Assembly (NCBI GenBank): GCA_036850595.1
Contig: CM072153.1
Coordinates: 12,790,169 to 12,854,168, forward strand
Length of the DNA: 64,000 bases
Reading direction: 5' to 3'
From: Rhyacichthys aspro
Taxonomy: Eukaryota; Chordata; Actinopteri; Gobiiformes; Rhyacichthyidae
Of the stretch, positions 30,101 through 40,060 are shown piece by piece; the first letter of the stretch is position 1, and every line of letters begins with the position of its first letter. The position numbers and the translations under genes are program-made. The notes under the pieces were generated by a model. It was given only the letters and a program-made list of their open reading frames with translations. It was not told where the DNA came from and did no database searches.

Positions 30101-33100
30101 TTCATGTGTATTTAACAACTCCATATGACTAATGGACCATGTCGGACTCTGTACAGACCATTCATATAATCTATGTATGACTTCGGGGCATTTGAGTTGT
30201 TCCCTTTCTTAATAATAAATTCATTACCAGCAGTTCTAAAATTGTCCTTTTAATTATTCCAGTCTGCTTCTTACTAAGTGCTGATGAGCCTAGAGGAAGA
30301 AAATAGCCAAATAAAAGTCAGTGTTGTCACATTGTTGGCTTAACAGCATCTGAGAGCAGACAGTCTAATCCTTCACACTCTGGGCTGACATGACGGCTGC
30401 TGTCACTCTGACGCGGGACATAATGGCTGATAATGTTATTGAATATTTGAACACATATAATATGGTGGCGCTCTTTGCTGTGCCTCGGGGCAGATGAGTG
30501 TGACAGAGAGAGGCAGATAGTTTTTTTATTCACTAGTGCCAAGGTGACTGGCCTGGTTACAATTCCTAACGCTGGCCTGGATACGTCACATTAAGCATTT
30601 AATACATGACATTGTTTTATTTATCATTTCCTTTTTTTTTTAAAGACATTAAGGATAATTTCTAAAGAGATGTGACAGCAATGACCTATGACTGTGGTAG
30701 AGACTCACAATCTGTTTTCTTGTGAGGTAAGAAGTACTATGAAGCAGTGGCTGAATAGACTTTTAAAATCCAAGCTAATTTGAGCAAAAAAGAATGAATG
30801 TATTATTTTGGGTGCCACATAAGACAATTAACTTTCATTAGATCAGTTTCAAGACTAGGTTAAGCAATGCGAACACTGATTGGCCACGACCTAGTTTTAC
30901 TTTTTGGCATGTTAAAATTACATCTCCAGGAAGTGCATATGTGTGCCAATAATGTGTTAGACTTATTCTCCAACATGTAGCCTACCATTGGCAAGCCAAC
31001 ATGGCGTTCGTTTCAGCAGCCTCAGGTCCCAGTTCACACAAACAGAGCAAAGTGATCCGGTGCAGCTGCTTTCTTATCTATTTAAGAAAGCAGCGACAGT
31101 TCAGATGTAAACAGCACGATCACTGCTGCCTCTGAGATGCCCTGCCGGGTGCATGAGCAAGAGGGTCTGCATGCACAATAACAAGAGTTCAGAGCCATTC
31201 AGCTGTGGTCAGATCCCCTCCCAGTCACTCCAAGATTCCTAAACATACACAGACCACAAACTGAATATAAGTGTTGACATAAATATGATTGCGAAGTATT
31301 TTAACCTGTTCCTTCCTCGTTAAATACAAAAACATACACTTTGGATGTGGCACGCTAAAGAAGACAATGAGCCTTTTATTCATAACAACTTATTTAAATG
31401 TGCTGATAATTAGACTTACTCTGAATATGTGGTATATGACAAAACTCACTATACCAACAAATGTGAAAGGAATATTCAGTCATGGTATATGTACATTTAG
31501 CCTTGTGTTTCTGAAATTCCTCTCAAAGAAAATCTCTTCTGAAAGCTGGACTACAGTAGCCTTTTGGGATCTGGTGCAGCGGAGACAAGACTTTAGTTGT
31601 CTGTTAGGCATTTGTCCACTGTCTATAAAGCCATATATTTGTATAGTAGTGTATAGGCTGCGCACACTTTGAGCCACGCCAGGGAACCGGGCCAGATCCG
31701 GACGACTGGCTCCATCCCAAGAAAAGTGACATTTACATTCACATTTGTGCTTATGAGCTACTGAATCGTGGCTGCTTTTATGACTGAGAGAACAAAGCTG
31801 TTTCAAACACTGGCTTATTACTCTGTCTCAAGCATAAAAAGGAGGGATTTAGAGGCACACAGAACAATCAAAGAACAAGGCACTACTAAGAGTGTCTTTA
31901 TCCACAATGTTCTCTGTGCTCTCAGGAACTTCATGTCCTTTGTCTGCAACTGCAAGGTCAAGTTAGACTCTTACTGGCGAAACCATGCTTTACCTTTTGT
32001 GTTGTCTGAAGGCCTACTTATGTTCTGCATTATGTATAAATTAAGCCATATTCTCAGGCAGGTTGATAAGTCTTCAGCTTAGAGTACTTTTTTGTCTTCC
32101 TTCTTCAATAAAAAACAAAAAGGCCCTCGTTTGGTCTCTCGGAAAGGGCTGATGTTTGTAACTGAATGTCAAATACTCACCGTAAAACAAATGATTCCTC
32201 ATTTATCATTGCACAGGGTTTTTTGGTTTTTTTTGTTTTTGTTTTTTTTACAAGGTTTCACTAAATAATTTCCTTGGATTGAGATAATATTGAGCCATAA
32301 TGGTTAATACTGCTGCCTCACTTAGCGGTGCAAATAAAGTCGGATAATGTTTTTGCTTAGGTGTTAAGTAGTTTCAAAAATATGCTTAATAGTAAATATA
32401 TTTGGAAAAAGGTATGTTCTGATATGTTGATGCTACCATAAAAGTTGTTAGGCTTCACAATGTTTAACTAAGAGTAAAGAGGATGATACTATTGTATTGT
32501 ATACATACAATGTCTTGTAGTGATATCATGTGGTGCTGAAATAAATAAGAGTAAAGAGCTACTTTGTCTTTGTGATGCATTTAATTTTAGTTTAGAACAT
32601 CCAAAATCAAAAAAACAGGCCGGATATTACTTTGGCATTACAAATAGTTATTTCAATTTTATGCTAGTAACTCACTAAATTAGTTCATACCGCCATCTGA
32701 TGAATTTATGTTTACTGTGTGTATTAAAGATTGTAAGTAATGTCCAGGGTATATTTAGTGATGTTTTTTTCTTCTCTGTGTATCCCACGCTGTAACCATG
32801 GCAAACCAATGCGTCGTGCACAAAGCACCAGCAGTGAACAGTGATTTGAAATGAGCCCTACCCACCAGAAACGAACACTTTACAATTTGTCACATTTCAA
32901 CACATGAGTGAGATGCAAATACATGTGGTGATTAGGCGCTGCTTAATCTCATTCAAACATGCTTGTGGACAACAGTAACGCTCCAACAGTGTGAGACTTT
33001 CAGGGTTTTTTATACGCCTCTTTTTCAAAGTCAAAGCCTCAAACCACGAGCACCTACAGCAGAGTGACAGACGCACCGGGACCGAGCCGTGTGCGTGACT

Positions 33101-33360
33101 TACATGGAGGTGATGTTCTGGAAGAGCTCCTCTATGCCTCCACTGCTGTTGGCGCTGTGGCCCTGGAAGGACAGCAGCGGGAAGAACTTGCTGTTGTCGG
33201 ACTTGTTGCAGTAGATGTCGGTGGGCGAGCAGCTGCAGGTGGGCGGGCAGTCCAGCACCGAGCCCAGGTAGCGCTGCAGCAGCACGCTCAGCACCAGCAG
33301 CAGCCTCGGCCACCGCCACGTCCCGTCCAGGGCGCTCCACAACGCCCCGAAGTCCCCCAT
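8..33360 (-). CDS. ntrk3: ntrk3 (TrkC neurotrophin-3 receptor), 13 coding exons, 3' part outside window
   Basis: Receptor tyrosine kinase for neurotrophin-3, at the surface of neurons. Seen: 13 exons on the minus strand with consensus splice sites whose phases join into 525 codons plus one base. Order: signal peptide (about 1-35), Cys-rich LRR N-cap, LRRs (86-160), LRR C-cap (about 160-210), Ig domain 1 (211-305), Ig domain 2 (306-404), short stalk (405-428), transmembrane helix (about 430-453) and juxtamembrane region with NPQY at 510-513. Known: Tyr in this NPQY motif is the Shc/FRS2 docking site of Trk receptors. TrkC rather than TrkA or TrkB is chosen from the match of the stalk (HKPDEDTFGV), the INKYGRRSKFGMK segment and the GEEDSASPLHH juxtamembrane stretch to vertebrate TrkC. 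The kinase exons and any truncated-isoform exons lie left of base 1. Which teleost paralogue (ntrk3a or b) was not decided. Confidence 0.95.
197..6932 (-). other. ntrk3: ntrk3 intron 12 (6.7 kb)
   Basis: Non-coding. It contains the retroposon-like tail at 1758-1817 and AT-rich unique sequence. Short open frames here lack codon structure or similarity to anything I recognise. No conserved element could be confirmed by eye. Confidence 0.8.
1758..1817 (+). repeat. Retroposon-like tail with ATT microsatellite
   Basis: A string of the type GTCTTGAAAAGCACTATATA followed by AATAAAATG and an ATT repeat. This combination is a familiar 3' end of fish LINE/SINE insertions. The body upstream is too decayed to classify. 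Confidence 0.55.
6933..7035 (-). CDS. ntrk3: ntrk3 coding exon 12: transmembrane helix
   Basis: A 103-base exon (TTGCAG acceptor, GTAGGA donor) encoding VSIAVGLAGFACVMLVVLF and then LLINKYGRRSKFGMK. This is the single membrane span followed by a basic stop-transfer segment, nearly identical to TrkC. Confidence 0.96.
7689..7735 (-). CDS. ntrk3: ntrk3 coding exon 11: extracellular stalk
   Basis: A 47-base exon (TTTCAG acceptor, GTAAGT donor) reading VTPTAETHKPDEDTFG. The THKP(D/E)EDTFG string is characteristic of TrkC just outside the membrane. Confidence 0.93.
7938..7961 (-). CDS. ntrk3: ntrk3 coding exon 10: 24-nt acidic microexon in the stalk
   Basis: A 24-base exon between CTCCAG and GTAAGG. 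With flanking bases it encodes EPDMDYDYG. Skipping it keeps the reading frame (24 = 8 codons), so it could be alternatively spliced. Both splice sites and the phase are good; it is too short to identify by homology alone. Confidence 0.8.
8652..8835 (-). CDS. ntrk3: ntrk3 coding exon 9: second half of Ig domain 2
   Basis: A 184-base exon (CTACAG acceptor, GTGAGT donor) with EGCLTFKNPTHHNNGNYTLE and GHFLNKPFD, the hallmark TrkC end of Ig domain 2. It supplies the second cysteine and the conserved NGNYTL strand. Confidence 0.95.
9006..9118 (-). CDS. ntrk3: ntrk3 coding exon 8: first half of Ig domain 2
   Basis: A 113-base exon (TTCCAG acceptor, GTCAGT donor) reading FPPSIVRLKEPERRHDTCIE and on to FYNDK. 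In Trk receptors the membrane-proximal Ig domain is the main neurotrophin-binding site. The exon ends in phase 0. Confidence 0.93.
9119..11455 (-). other. ntrk3: ntrk3 intron 7 (2.3 kb)
   Basis: Non-coding, with an ATTT-rich stretch near 9288-9305. Nothing else recognised. Confidence 0.75.
11456..11597 (-). CDS. ntrk3: ntrk3 coding exon 7: second half of Ig domain 1
   Basis: A 142-base exon (TTTAG acceptor, GTGAGT donor). It contains ITLVNVSRDDNNFLLTCTA, which supplies the second Ig cysteine, then VGMTNASVQLTVH. The first residues (ATVYENT) differ most from mammalian TrkC. Confidence 0.93.
11598..13074 (-). other. ntrk3: ntrk3 introns 5 and 6
   Basis: Two introns (11598-12559 and 12703-13074) around Ig exon 6. 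AT-rich, with a poly-A run near 12856. No element recognised. Confidence 0.7.
12560..12702 (-). CDS. ntrk3: ntrk3 coding exon 6: first half of Ig domain 1
   Basis: A 143-base exon (TCTGCAG acceptor, GTACCT donor). It opens ELPDISVSHSNLTVVEGD and holds the first Ig cysteine in ATCNGSGSPLPEVDW, near-identical to TrkC. The exon ends in phase 0. Confidence 0.94.
13075..13229 (-). CDS. ntrk3: ntrk3 coding exon 5: LRR C-cap
   Basis: A 155-base exon encoding the Cys-rich C-cap: FDCGCGIRWLQLWQQRGEAG, then a conserved LYC and a terminal MNISGC. The cysteine spacing matches TrkC, although the usual NCSC is DCGC here. It ends one base into a codon before GTAAGT. Confidence 0.94.
13230..16788 (-). other. 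ntrk3: ntrk3 intron 4 (3.6 kb)
   Basis: Non-coding. A CTTTAAAGGTACACTAGACA string near 13595 resembles a motif common at the ends of small teleost transposons, but I could not delimit an element. The rest is unassigned. Confidence 0.7.
16789..16860 (-). CDS. ntrk3: ntrk3 coding exon 4: third LRR
   Basis: Seventy-two bases between TTTCAG and GTAAGT. It reads NLSRNPMLTTLSWQVFEHL, the TrkC LRR with the conserved LTTLSWQ core. Separated from exon 3 by a 6.6-kb intron. Confidence 0.93.
17838..18155 (+). repeat. Degenerate ~20-bp minisatellite (AAACCTGTTCAGATCCA-type)
   Basis: About 15 imperfect copies of a unit close to AAACCTGTTCAGATCCAACT, with drift toward AAATCAATCT in places. It lies in ntrk3 intron 3. 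The same unit recurs at 39,767-39,972, mostly in the opposite orientation. Confidence 0.85.
19504..19598 (+). repeat. Interspersed retroposon fragment (GGTGTAC..GATAAGCTCCAGCCCC type)
   Basis: Contains TCCAGGGTGTACAGCGCTTC, later CATAAGCTCCAGCCCCATGT and GACCCATAAAGAATAGGTG. These are decayed versions of strings seen in a very common teleost interspersed repeat. A second fragment is at 44,697. Confidence 0.6.
23493..23564 (-). CDS. ntrk3: ntrk3 coding exon 3: second LRR
   Basis: Seventy-two bases between CACAG and GTAAGT. It encodes a 24-residue LRR ending in VFSKNPQLRYI, which corresponds to AFAKNPHLRYI in TrkC. Same phase as its neighbours. Confidence 0.93.
24031..24105 (-). CDS. ntrk3: ntrk3 coding exon 2: first LRR
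   Basis: Seventy-five bases between a CGCAG acceptor and a GTAAGT donor. It reads HIENWTGLQTLRDVDMELY and on to TGLQRL, closely matching the TrkC segment after the N-cap. The phase (2 in, 2 out) joins exons 1 and 3. Confidence 0.93.
25807..25865 (+). mobile_element. Possible hAT-like transposon end
   Basis: CAGTGGTTCCCTAACACTGG and GTCGGGTCCCAAAGGATT, then GGTCGC, resemble terminal sequences of non-autonomous hAT elements (CAGTGGTTCCCAACC...). The other end was not located. Confidence 0.35.
27250..27440 (+). pseudogene. Non-LTR retrotransposon reverse-transcriptase fragment
   Basis: Read in the plus direction from 27,274 it gives LDYCNG, then AAQVLTKTRKFDHISPVL and SLHWVPAY. This is the conserved C-terminal RT region of fish LINEs (LDYCNSL..TRTRKFDHITPVL..LHWLPV). 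It has several stops and an internal deletion between the first two blocks, so it is a dead relic. Confidence 0.75.
27447..27840 (+). repeat. Degenerate interspersed repeat (GTGGGCCGGACCAG type)
   Basis: Opens with TTCAGGGGCCACATACACTC and AAGTGGGCCGGACCAGAAAA, and closes with GGCCCCCGGGCTGTATGTTT plus GACACC. I recognise these as edges of a common teleost interspersed repeat, but cannot name the superfamily. A related edge lies at 40,024-40,060. Confidence 0.5.
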
Positions 33361-33900
33361 AGCGTGTCCCGAGTCAGTCCCACACCCGCAGTCCACAAAT
33401 GTCCGGTATAGAGCCCTGCGTCCGTTAGCGCGTGTAGGCGTCCGAAGCGTGAGCGCTGTCCGTGTGTCACTGTGGTTCAAGTGTCCGCATCTCCTACATG
33501 TCCGAATGCGCGCGTCAGCCCCGTTGCGCGTGCATGTGAGGTGTGAAGTGCGTGGTTAGGTTTAATGATGGCACTTCCTCAGCCTCCTGCAGCAAAACAC
33601 CAGCGTGACACATCCACGCTGCGTGACACATCCACGCAGCCCCACTGCAGGTGCACCGCGGACGCCTCTCTTCTTCTGTGTGTCTTATGTCACCCGTCCA
33701 TCCCTATACATCACTGGCCCTCTGCCTGCCTCTCTCTCCTCCACTACGCGCGTGTGTGTGCGCGTAAATGTAGCGACCTACTGAAAAGCAGCGAGAGAAA
33801 GAGACTGAACGCCATGTTCCACCTAGAGGCCGTACTAAGCACTGACGCACGCTACTGCCCTGTTCTGACTGAAACATCACCGGATGCACGCATGAGTAAG
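33060..33900 (-). promoter_or_regulatory. ntrk3: CpG-rich promoter-like zone of ntrk3
   Basis: CpG dinucleotides are dense here (for example around 33,420-33,540) compared with the CpG-poor DNA on both sides. The zone spans coding exon 1 and the sequence upstream of the ntrk3 ATG, so it is the probable CpG island and first-exon/promoter region. No TATA box or exact start site could be fixed. Confidence 0.6.
33104..33360 (-). CDS. ntrk3: ntrk3 coding exon 1: signal peptide and LRR N-cap
   Basis: Encodes residues 1-85 plus two bases. The start is the ATG at 33358-33360: an upstream in-frame ATG gives a longer arginine-rich leader unlike any Trk, whereas this one gives MGDFGALWS followed by a hydrophobic run (LLLVLSVLL), a typical signal peptide. 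The mature start carries the four-cysteine LRR N-cap (CPPTCSCSPTDIYC). It ends NITS plus AT, before a GTAAGT donor; TrkC has the same NITSI sequence at this junction. Confidence 0.93.
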
Positions 33901-36900
33901 ATATAATGCTTTTAGATATTGTCTTGTGTTTTTATGACACATGAATGTGTCTCAGCAGTTTGTGCAATTTTAAAGAACTACTTATGTCTGAAAATATAAA
34001 CAAATTGATGTAATGGAGTAAAACGAAGCACACCTGTTTAGGGTTTGGAGAAACTGCCTTAAAAGGTTGCTAAAATATGATGAATTCTCTGCATGTTTAC
34101 ATTTTAAACCTAAGCACGCTGCACTTTTAATTCTTTCTTTGACTTCCGTGTTGGAGCCTGAACTATTGAATAGATTGAATGAGTTAATAAGTCTTTCTGC
34201 TCGACATCATGTATACTACACTATATTGTTTGGAATAACCCATTGTTCCTGTTACAGGTGCATTCACTGAACTAGGACCCAAAACATCACTGGCCACACC
34301 CAGTCACATGACATGCATTTCTTGTTAATATCCATGACTTTTTAATGTACCTTTGACCATAATGCATTGTGGATGAATCATTGATTCCTAATGGCTAGTT
34401 AATGTACTGCATGTGACCAGGCTGTGGTTTCATGATGGATGATAGAGGTACGCCTCTCTTTTCACTCTTTCTGCTTTTTTTTCATCGCCATCCTTCTTTC
34501 ATTACCAGCCTCACTGTCTAAGACACCACATGGAGCCGATTTATATCATTTATTATTGCAGGACTCATTCTCTAAATTTTATAATAAATAAATTATTATA
34601 ATGTGTAAAGAGTAAAAGATTTTTTTTCTAGTACATAACAAACAAATGATTTACTTTATTTTCTTTACTAGTGTATGTAGGCTACTCTTTTTCAGTGATG
34701 TTGTGGAAAAAATAGCAAACTCAGACATGCCAATTTTCCACAACAATGGCTTTGACCAAGTGTTACTTAACTGACAGGGGTGTTTTGATTCCTTCAGACC
34801 TGGGGCTCCAGCTCAGTTGCATGTCTTGTCTGTTAACAAGCATCTATTTTTCAGTAACATGTTGTGATCCCAGCCTTTAGACATGTTCAGTGCCAGAGCA
34901 GAGAAAGTGGTGCATGACAGAGTTGTGCTGAGAGTGTGCTGTGTGTGGTCCCAGTGGACGTGTGACACATGTGAACAGCATCACAGTGACACAGAAAAAA
35001 GACGGAGTGTGAAAGCACTGCTCTGACGGCTTCATGCTGACGAGGTAACCATGACGACAGAGATGAGAGACGGGGCTGAATGTACTGCGCCCAACACACA
35101 GATAGGGGACGAGGTGTGCGCTCTCACCTGTGGACCCCCTCCTCACTGCAGCGGACGCCTCATCAACATGACTGACGGCTGCTGGAGGCGGGGGGCGGGA
35201 CTGACAGCTCACTGTGTCATCAGCGTTTTCTTTATGTGGCAGCAACAACAAAGTGACAAGCACATAATAGCTCACAAACCATTGAGTCTCCAAAGAAGTC
35301 ACAAAAGAGGGATTTTCAAAAGTAGGGAGATTCAAGGCCTGTGGGTCACACCAGGCCTTTGTAGTTATTATTAAGCAACTGGAAAAAAATCTGTAAAAAA
35401 AAAAAAAAAATCACAAAATTGACATATAACTGGAATAAAAAAGAAGAAAAGTAATGTTCAAATAAAGCATTTTTGCTAAAAATCAAAAGAGAGGTAAAAA
35501 AGAAAGAGAAAAGCACTAAAACAAAGAGATGCATAATAAAAATAGCTGGTTTAAAAGTGGTTTTGATTTGAAATATTACTTTCAAACCACTGTAAAAAAA
35601 AAAATTAATTGTCAGTTGTCTTTGCTTACATTTATTTATATGTTTTGAAGTGTATTGACTCGTTTGCTTAAAGCTCATTAAATGAATGACTATAATTAGC
35701 AGGACGGTGTTCCACAAGAGACTGTTCTCGCTCCATCAATACACTCCCTTTTTTAGCATCATTAAGCTGTAAATAATAAGTCACAATAGCAAAGTTGTAT
35801 GGTGAGCACTGTACAACACCTCACTTTACGGCACATGAATGATGTCAATTTCTAGCTGAAAAATGAGTTGGATTTCTTATTTTCTGTTTAAGATTTTTGT
35901 TGATCGTTTTGTGACACGGATGTTGCACGGGCCCAGTCTTGGGTGCAGCCTTTGTTTCAGGTTAGAGACAGAGGCGCTGTGGTTGTCATTAATGGGGCTA
36001 CATCTTTTATTCATGACAGCCAACATGAGCTTGTGGTTTGGGTTGGGACTCCATATATTGGCTCACTAATGTAACCAGCCAAAGATGTGGGCGCCCAGGA
36101 GCCCATTTACACCATTTACACCCATCTCTATTCCCAGTAAACGGGCTTCATTTGAAGACTTCAGCAGATTGTAATGTTGACCGCATAATGCCAAATGGTA
36201 CATCTCGTCTGGCTAAGATGTGCTCCGTGTGATGTTACTTTCATGTTTGTTAGAGGTACATATGTGTGTCAAGTCTGCTTTTATTGTTGATCTATAGGGG
36301 AAAAAAACTCCTCACTCGCCCTGGTCTTAGTAATTACTGTAATTTTCCTGCAAAAAAATCGGTAACACACAATCAAACAGTTGTTAAGCTTGAATAAATG
36401 TGTAATTAACAAAGAATTAAATAAACAATGTATAGCTGGAATATCATTGTCCGTATAGTTACACTTGGGTTTATGCTTCAAGGCTACAACATTAAATAAA
36501 ACTTAATGGTGATCATTAATGTACAGACATAACTTAAAAGATCATTGAAGATGATTTCTATTTAATGTGGCCACCATTTTATTATTTATTTTTTTTCGAG
36601 AGAGATCAGGTATGTCTTGTTTTATTTTCTCTTCTGTGTTCTTAACTGTATATGTTATGTTTTGTGAGGATTTGTTCTTGTATATTTTTACAAAAAAAAA
36701 AAAAAAAAATCAGTGAAGTTTATTCAACTAATGATTAATATTGTGCAGTTATCATAACGTGTGACTGAAAAACCTTTTATTATTGTTGCCATGTGACAAT
36801 GTCTACATCAAAAAAGACCTGATTGTAAGAGAAGCAAGAGAAGAAGTTTTTAACACTTGATTTTTGTTCTGTTGAACCCATTATAGCTGCAGTAGGCAGG

Positions 36901-37084
36901 CTTTCAGTTGTAGTCGCTGGGTAACAATGTACAACAGCCTTTAAGCACATTGCAAATATGAATTTTTTGTGCATATTATAACGATTACATTGAGTGAGCT
37001 AGTTCCGTTTTTCAGGAGAGACAGAGTAAGGTGTTATTGGACTTGAAGCATAAAATCTTTAAATATTTAATCAATTCTACTCTA

Positions 37085-37270
37085 TTTTAGTTCTATAGCA
37101 CAAAATCAAAACAGCAGCTGCCTAAATGGGCTTTACAGACTGTACAAGACAGCGCTCCCTCCATCAGAATAAAGAAACTCAGCTATGTGCAAAAAGAGAA
37201 ACCTCAGGGAGAACCATAGAAGGAGGGATCCACTCCCAGGACGGACAGTCGGTGCAATAGATGTGTCCAG
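37085..37270 (+). repeat. Interspersed repeat of the teleost 'GCCTAAATGGGCTTTACA' kind
   Basis: TTCTATAGCACAAAATCAAA, then GCTGCCTAAATGGGCTTTAC, then GAAACCTCAGGGAGAACCAT and ACTCCCAGGACGGACAGT in this order. The series matches a widespread fish repeat I recognise by sight; the family name is not certain. Confidence 0.6.
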
Positions 37271-39766
37271 GACGGTTATATACATCCAGCTTATATACAA
37301 ATAAATAAAAATAAATAAGCAGGAGAGAAAGAGTAATACCATCTAATACTAACATCTACCATATCAGAGAACAGCTTATTTACAAGCGCGGCCTTCAGGA
37401 AGGACTGACACCACTGAGTACAGACTTTCTGTAGTGTAACTTATTAAATTTAACCGCAGGAAAAAACATCAAACAAATCAAAGCAAATGAAAGCCAGTGT
37501 GGTGTTAATACAAGTCCATTTCCTTCTGACAGAGCTCTAAAACGTGTGCTTCCTGCGCCCTGTGCCTCCGCCGTGCCCCGAGGGCCTCATGTGGCTCTGC
37601 TGCATTGACTGTGGCCTGCTAAAGAGCTAAACGCATCACAAACCACACGCATCCCAAACCAGCAGCGGCTAGAACATGCTTTATGTGGTCATCAGAGTCA
37701 TGCACTCAAGGCTTTTATGGACACCGCTCTGCTCTGTTCGGGAACGCTTGTTATTTTAACACACAACGTGAAGAACATGCGTATACAGCTAGCGTGAGTT
37801 GGGTAAATAGACAGATAATTACAAAAAATCCACGAGAAGGTAGCCTAAATTGAAAAATAAAGAGAGGTGGAGAGTCTGAGTATTACATTTTTATGTGTTT
37901 ATAATAAGTAATGCCTTAAAAAGTGTTTGAGGTTAACAATTGAAGAGGTGAATAAGTCTTGAATGATAATTAAAAGGCCTTTTGTAAAACAAACTCATTT
38001 ATGGAAAATAATATATTGACTGTGTATTTTCCTCACTGGGCCGCACTGGTAAATGAGAGTCATAAATACCAGAAAACTAGACAATGGCTTCCTTTATATG
38101 ATTGTACAATAAAAAGGATGAATATGAGGCTTCACGTAACCCTTGATTTTATAAATTAATTGATCTAGAATATTAATGTGTCCTTGTTGCATTGTTTACA
38201 ATCGGCCTAAATATAACTACAACTGAAATATTCATCATCTGCATCAAGACTCTCCTTTGTGGACCATGAAGACATGCCTTTATACCATGTATGTATATTA
38301 TAGCAGTGTAAATATTTATATATTGATCTGACACATTATTAGTACAAATAAATGTGCAAAAATTTATTTGCAGGATGGATACATTTTGCAAATCTAATAA
38401 TACCTACAAACGGCACAGCTTAGAGTCAATATGGAAGTAAATAATACAGTAGTTTGTTTTAATAAAAGCACTGGTTGCAGGACACATTGCCTGAGTCATG
38501 AAAAATAAGTGTGGCATTCTACTAACATCAGTGTAGTAGCACTGTCAGCTCCACCTAATGTCTGTTTGCTCAGTGGGTGTTGACGGCCACGCTTTTGAGC
38601 CACCATTGAGTCTAGCAGCTGCTGAAATGCTAATCCTGGAGTTGTTTTAAGTGTTTTCTGTTTATGCTTGGCAACCCCTGAAATATGTTGATGAGGTTTG
38701 TCTTTTACACTTCCTTAAACAATCAGAATCAGTCTATAATGACACTATACATTTTTTACACTTTTGTACCAGGTAAAGTAAGAACACATTTAATAGATTT
38801 GCCAATTTGCCATATGGATTTCATGAGTAAATAATCACGGATCAATTCATTATCTTCTTAATAATACAGGAACATTACTTTGATCTGTTTTTCTACTACT
38901 TTTGCAAACATCCACCCACCACACCTACAGTTACTGAGCTCTCAACAAACCTTATCAGAGAATTAGGCATGTTTGGACTCAACCACTTTAGGGCAACAGT
39001 GTATTTTGTGAGTAGCTTTGCATCTTAAACCCACAGATCCTAACACAAATGTTCCTATTACAACAAAATTTCCTACTTGACTTCAGATAAAATGTGAGCG
39101 GTAATGAAAATAGCAGTACAATTGTTATCAAAGAATTGAAGAAAATGCCTGCTGCCTCCAAAGTTGAAAGTTTCACACCTGTAACTGTAACACTGTGCAT
39201 CTTGCAGCCTAAAATAAATCAGATTATAATTAGACTACAATTACTTCACATGTGGATTCCACAAAGTGCTACCTACATGCACAGTCTGGTTTAACAAGCT
39301 GTGTGACTCCGGAGATCCATCCTGTGCACCTGTCAGAAACTCTTTTCAGCTTTACATGTCAGCGTCCATCAGAATATACTCCGAATACACTTTCTGTTGA
39401 TACTTTGTTCGTTAGCCTCAACTCAGATGTCCTGTAATGTTTAAGGAATCATGGGTACACCTTAAAATAGATATAATGTCAAATCATAGAAAAGAAATCT
39501 GTTTATATTTCTGATAGATGTCTAATTGTCTTTTTTTGGTTCCCAGACATTTTGTTTAGCAAGAAACAAATAAAAAATCAAATACCAGGCCTTTACCTTT
39601 CTGTATGGCAGTGGTAAGGAGCCATGATAGTGAATGAGAATCAATTCAGGGCGAAGATTGGCACTTGGAAAAATGTTATTTGATTCTAAATGTGAGATTT
39701 CATCTTCATCTTTTGAGTCTTACAAAAATTAGCTTCTTTATCATTCATTTCCTCTGTTTATGGAAA

Positions 39767-39972
39767 CTGGTTTTAGATAAATTTGAACAGGTTTTAGTTG
39801 GATCGGAACAGGTTATAGCAGGATTTAAATAGGTTTTAGATTGATTTGATCAGGTTTTAGCTGGATTTGAACAGGTGTTAGTTGAAGGTGAACAGCTTTT
39901 ATTTATCTTTGTAGCACAAATAAAATCCATCTAAAGCCTGTTCAGATCCAGTTAAAACCTTTTAAAATCCAG
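39767..39972 (-). repeat. Second copy of the ~20-bp minisatellite, mainly inverted
   Basis: Units such as GGTTTTAGTTGGATCGGAAC and GGTTTTAGCTGGATTTGAAC are the reverse complement of the unit at 17,838-18,155. The last part (CCATCTAAAGCCTGTTCAGA) switches back to the forward orientation. Confidence 0.8.
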
Positions 39973-40023
39973 TGCCCAAAATATCACAAACTAAATGTAT
40001 TATACACACATAAAACACTGCAA

Positions 40024-40060
40024 AGGGCCACATTTGGCCCCTGTGCCTTGAGTTTGACGT
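40024..40060 (+). repeat. Short edge of an interspersed repeat
   Basis: GGGCCACATTTGGCCCCTGT followed by GCCTTGAGTTTGACGTGTC resembles the edge of the element at 27,447-27,840. It abuts the minisatellite copy at 39,767-39,972, so the two may be parts of one old insertion. Confidence 0.4.

Larger units (their letters stand above)
24106..33103 (-). other. ntrk3: ntrk3 intron 1 (9 kb)
   Basis: The largest intron, following the signal-peptide exon. It holds a possible hAT-like end (about 25,807), a reverse-transcriptase fragment (27,250-27,440) and a degenerate interspersed repeat (27,447-27,840). No exon was found in it; long first introns often carry enhancers, but none can be proven here. Confidence 0.8.

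Noticed and set aside
31289..31806. Overlapping frames of 127 and 108 aa in ntrk3 intron 1
   Set aside because: No similarity, no consistent splice partners; regarded as chance.
32897..33340. 147-aa frame overlapping ntrk3 exon 1
   Set aside because: Ala/Gln-rich reading in the wrong frame of the GC-rich signal-peptide exon.
34877..35335. 152-aa open frame on the minus strand upstream of ntrk3
   Set aside because: Low-complexity His/Ser-rich content, no recognisable domain, no splice support.
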